From contig CAMLFP010000213.1 of NCBI GenBank assembly GCA_946479335.1, positions 1 through 9,479 on the forward strand: DNA of 9,479 bases, written 5' to 3'. This document shows, piece by piece, positions 7,159 to 9,479 of the stretch (within the stretch, counting starts at the first letter, position 1; each line of letters opens with the position of its first letter). The notes under the pieces were generated by a model. It saw nothing but the letters and a program-made list of their open reading frames with translations. It was not told the origin of the DNA and ran no database searches. Source of the DNA: an uncultured Archangium sp. GTDB lineage: Bacteria > Myxococcota > Myxococcia > Myxococcales > Myxococcaceae. The position numbers were made by a program, and so were the translations under genes.

Positions 7159-7688
7159 GACAACGGTTCCTTCCGGGAAAAGAGGCGCCAGGCGGCGATG
7201 CCCACCACCAGCGCGACGAGGGTGGTGCCGACCGCGAGGGGTACCCAGGGCGGCAGCATCGGCTCGCGCACGTCGAACTCACCGCGCACGACCTTGTGAT
7301 GGGTGGAGGCCCAGGCGATCTCCAGCCGGTACCGCCCGGCCTCGGGGGGCGTCAGCTTCGCGGCCCACGACTTCTCGCCGGGGTTGGGCTTCACCGTGAC
7401 GCTCTGCGCCGCGCCGATGCGCTCCAACGGGCGGATCGAGAAGGTCACCGGGCCATCGAACTCCGGGCCGGCGAGCGGGCGCACGGTGGCCGACAGCGAG
7501 AAGGGCACGCCCGCGCGCAGCGGCAGCGGCGAGAGGGTGCCCGTCAGCGAGTCGTCGGTGTCGTTCCACGCGAAGGTCGAGGCGCTCGTGCCCGGCCGAA
7601 GGGTCAGCACCGTCTGCGGGTTCTCGCCCGCATGGAGGTCGACCGGCAGCGCCGCCGCCGTCACGAAGAGGTAAGCCTTGAGGAACAT
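7155..7688 (-). CDS. Secreted, membrane-anchored beta-rich protein
   Basis: The protein has 177 residues. A signal peptide (about 1-20, likely cut after LHA) is followed by a beta-rich region. The clearest part, about 58-140, looks like an immunoglobulin-type or FixH-like fold: LRAGVPFSLSATVRPLAG, then GPVTFSIRPLE, and PPEAGRYRLEIAWASTHH. The last is the common extracellular pattern 'pP..G.Y.l.I'. A transmembrane helix lies at about 149-168 (LPPWVPLAVGTTLVAL and onward), with a short basic tail RLFSRKEPLS inside. So it is anchored at its C-terminus, with the domain outside the inner membrane. I cannot name the family with confidence. It is the first gene of the operon and its stop overlaps the methyltransferase start. 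It is read divergently from the kinase across 52 bp, with no strong ribosome site. A link to the RDD-SpoIIM pair is plausible by position only. Confidence 0.78.
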   Translation of the reverse strand: MFLKAYLFVTAAALPVDLHAGENPQTVLTLRPGTSASTFAWNDTDDSLTGTLSPLPLRAGVPFSLSATVRPLAGPEFDGPVTFSIRPLERIGAAQSVTVKPNPGEKSWAAKLTPPEAGRYRLEIAWASTHHKVVRGEFDVREPMLPPWVPLAVGTTLVALVVGIAAWRLFSRKEPLS

Positions 7689-7740
7689 TCTGGAATCCGG
7701 CCTCGTTTCTTACGATGCTCTGGCGCCTTCCGTTACCCGA
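7689..7740. promoter_or_regulatory. 52-bp divergent spacer before the kinase
   Basis: The gap separates the ATG of the anchored beta-rich protein (minus) from the kinase ATG (plus). TACGAT (7711-7716) is a 4-of-6 match to a -10 box for the kinase; its upstream partner TTCTGG (7688-7693, 17-bp spacer) is poor. No Shine-Dalgarno is visible just before the kinase ATG, so leaderless or weakly initiated translation is possible. The two promoters must overlap here or lie in the coding ends. Promoter role is inferred from layout. Confidence 0.35.
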
Positions 7741-9479
7741 ATGTCTGCACAGAGCTTCGGCAACTACCAACTCGTCAAAAAACTCGCGACCGGCGGCATG
7801 GCCGAGGTGTGGCTGGCGAAGCAGACGGGCATCGAGGGCTTCAACCGCCACGTGGTGGTCAAGCGCATCCTCCCGCACCTCGCTGAAGACCCCGAGTTCG
7901 TGCAGATGTTCTTGAACGAGGCGCGCATCGCGTCGCGCTTCAACCACCCGAACATCGGGCAGATCTACGACCTCGGCGAAAAAGACGGCCAGTACTTCAT
8001 CGCGATGGAGTTCATCCACGGGGAAGACCTCGGCCGCGTGATGCGCCGCGCGTGGAGCACCGGCCAGTGGGTCGCCCGGCACATCGCGCTGCGCATCGTC
8101 GCCGACGCCTGCGCCGGCCTCTATTACGCGCACACCCGCAACGATGATCAGGGCCGGCCGCTGCGCGTCGTGCACCGCGACATCTCGCCGCAGAACATCC
8201 TCATCAGCTTCGACGGCGCGGTGAAGGTGTTGGACTTCGGCATCGCCAAGGCGAGCGATCAGGTCAGCAACACCAAGTCGGGCGCCATCAAGGGCAAGTT
8301 CGCGTACATGGCGCCGGAGCAGGCCGCCGGGAAGCCGCTCGACGCGCGCAGCGACATCTTCGCGTTGGGGCTGGTGCTGTACGAGCTGGTCACCGGCGTG
8401 CGGCCGCTCAAGCGCGACAGCGAGCTGGCCACGCTGCAGGCCGCGCTGGAGTGCGCCATCGACCCGCCCTCGGCGGTCGCGGAGATCCCCCCGGAGCTGG
8501 ACGGCGTGGTGATGCGCGCGTTGGCCAAGTCGCCCGACGATCGCTACGCCGACGCCCGCGAGTTCCAGCGCGCGCTGGAGAGCTTCCTCCTCCACTCCAA
8601 GGAGCTCTCGACCAGCGCCGAGGTCTCGGAGCTGATGGCCGCGCTCTTCGCGGATCGCCTGAATGAAGAAGCGCGGCTGGGCACGCCGAACCCGGCGACC
8701 GAGTCGTCGACCAGCAACCCCGTGGCCAGCTCCTACAGCGCGGCGGCGGCGCCGCAGCAGGCCACGCCCGGCCCGTCGGCGCCACGCGGCGCGGTGCGCG
8801 CGTCACCGGCGCTGACCATCGATCAAGAAGACTCCGAGGTCAGCGGCCCCGACGACGGCGGCGCGGTGGCGTTGGGCGGTGGCTACGAGCTGCCGGCCGG
8901 CACCGTGTTGCCGACGCGCGCGTACAGCGCCCAGAAGGGCCGCAACGAGGAGACGAAGGCCTCGATGCCCGACGTCGAGCCGGTCGCCGCGCCTCCGCCG
9001 CGCCGCAAGACCGTGTCGCGCCCGGCGTCGAGTGACGAGGCGAGCCCCGCGGCCCCTCCGCGCCGGCCGTCGCAGCTCGTGCAGCGCAAGTCCGGCAGCA
9101 GCATGGCGATGCCCGAAGCGCCGCCGCGCAGCAAGTCGCGCACGGCGAACGCCGCGGCCGAGCGCGCGTCGGAGGTGGCGCTCGACAAGTTCGTCGATCT
9201 CAAGGGCCTCAAGGAGAAGCAGAGCTCGCGGCTCAAGGCGCTGGTGTCGGTGATCCTCCTGATGGCCGCGGTCGGCGCCATCGTGGTGTTCAAAGATCGA
9301 ATCCTCGCGACGCTGAACAAGACGGCGCTGGCCACCGACGGCACGCCGGTGCTGCTGACGGTGACCTCGAACCCGGCGACCGAGGTGGTGGTGATGCCGG
9401 GGCCCACCGCGAAGGGCCGCAAGCCGCAGAGCCTGGGGCTGGTGGCACGCGAGGCGCGGGGCCAGGGGCGCTACCGCAA
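7741..9479 (+). CDS. Membrane-anchored Ser/Thr protein kinase with PEGA-like domain (3' end cut off)
   Basis: A Hanks-type Ser/Thr kinase; 579 residues are visible and the frame runs off the window. The kinase domain is about 9-280: [10 protein letters not shown] (15-24), catalytic K41, alpha-C E60, HRDISPQN (145-152), DFG (165-167) and APE (191-193). All catalytic residues are present. The first Gly of the glycine loop is Ala16, typical of this kinase group. A low-complexity Ser/Ala/Pro/Arg linker spans about 300-490. A transmembrane helix is at about 500-517, and a PEGA-like beta domain starts near 537 ([14 protein letters not shown]) outside the membrane. So kinase in, sensor out. The ATG at 7741 follows an in-frame stop at 7672 and begins just before the conserved GNYQLV; no good ribosome site is seen. 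Substrates are unknown. It is divergent from the methyltransferase-RDD-SpoIIM operon. Confidence 0.95.
   Translation, partial: MSAQSFGNYQLVKKLATGGMAEVWLAKQTGIEGFNRHVVVKRILPHLAEDPEFVQMFLNEARIASRFNHPNIGQIYDLGEKDGQYFIAMEFIHGEDLGRVMRRAWSTGQWVARHIALRIVADACAGLYYAHTRNDDQGRPLRVVHRDISPQNILISFDGAVKVLDFGIAKASDQVSNTKSGAIKGKFAYMAPEQAAGKPLDARSDIFALGLVLYELVTGVRPLKRDSELATLQAALECAIDPPSAVAEIPPELDGVVMRALAKSPDDRYADAREFQRALESFLLHSKELSTSAEVSELMAALFADRLNEEARLGTPNPATESSTSNPVASSYSAAAAPQQATPGPSAPRGAVRASPALTIDQEDSEVSGPDDGGAVALGGGYELPAGTVLPTRAYSAQKGRNEETKASMPDVEPVAAPPPRRKTVSRPASSDEASPAAPPRRPSQLVQRKSGSSMAMPEAPPRSKSRTANAAAERASEVALDKFVDLKGLKEKQSSRLKALVSVILLMAAVGAIVVFKDRILATLNKTALATDGTPVLLTVTSNPATEVVVMPGPTAKGRKPQSLGLVAREARGQGRYR
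8989..9141 (+). repeat. Threefold basic-proline motif in the kinase linker
   Basis: Three degenerate copies of A-P-P-(P)-R-[RS] occur at residues 417-424 (APPPRRKT), 438-444 (APPRRPS) and 460-466 (APPRSKS), spaced about 22 residues apart. Each is followed within one or two residues by Ser or Thr, and the first two read R-R-x-[ST], the shape of basophilic kinase sites. They lie between the kinase domain and the membrane helix. A role as autophosphorylation or docking sites is a guess. Confidence 0.4.

Noticed and set aside
5869..7299. A 476-codon plus-strand open frame antisense to the methyltransferase gene
   Set aside because: The minus strand there encodes all RsmB motifs. The long antisense frame follows from GC-rich codon bias, and its product is Arg/His/Gln-rich without domains.
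7689..7740. Sigma-54 promoter before the kinase (TGGCGC near 7721)
   Set aside because: The -24/-12 spacing and the GC of the -12 box do not match, and it would sit too close to the ATG.
7279..8595. A 438-codon minus-strand open frame antisense to the kinase
   Set aside because: It crosses the divergent spacer and overlaps two well-supported genes; the kinase catalytic motifs are on the other strand.

Overview
The window is about 9.5 kb of very GC-rich DNA packed with genes. Gene content and style point to a myxobacterium or close relative (Myxococcota), though no rRNA or other marker fixes the taxon. The pointers are a membrane-anchored Ser/Thr kinase with the HRDISPQN catalytic loop and a PEGA-like outer domain, a proC-divIVA-DUF167 cluster, frequent GTG starts, mostly TGA stops, and long open shadow frames on the antisense strands. 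No RNA gene, insertion sequence, CRISPR array or prophage gene is visible.

Layout. Position 1-336 is the 3' end of an unrecognised Cys-rich protein (+). It converges on a five-gene minus-strand operon (3222 down to 327): HEAT-like secreted protein, proC, divIVA-like gene, secreted protein with a duplicated domain, and DUF167/YggU. A 100 bp divergent spacer (3223-3322) separates this from a two-gene plus-strand unit: a zinc-ribbon/J-domain protein and a bcp-type peroxiredoxin broken by a small out-of-frame deletion. That unit converges on a second minus-strand operon (7688 down to 4200): secreted/anchored beta-rich protein, RsmB-like rRNA cytosine-C5 methyltransferase, RDD membrane protein, and SpoIIM/DUF95 membrane protein. 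A 52 bp divergent spacer (7689-7740) leads to a Ser/Thr protein kinase (+) that runs off the right edge.

Organisation. Six of the eight co-directional junctions are 4-base stop/start overlaps (GTGA four times, ATGA twice), so translational coupling is the rule here. The two exceptions flank divIVA. Both convergent pairs overlap by 10-12 bp, with an inverted repeat centred on the overlapping stops.

Biology. The first operon resembles the widespread yggS-proC-yggT-yggU / divIVA neighbourhood, but with HEAT-like and duplicated-domain secreted proteins in place of yggS and yggT. The second joins ribosome modification to an RDD-SpoIIM membrane pair, an association known from other genomes, whose biochemical role is not settled. 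I see no clearly new defence or mobile system. The items most worth a second look are the bcp deletion at a 10-bp junction, the duplicated-domain secreted protein, the zinc-ribbon/J-protein coupled to a peroxiredoxin, and the RDD-SpoIIM operon with its beta-rich anchored leader gene.
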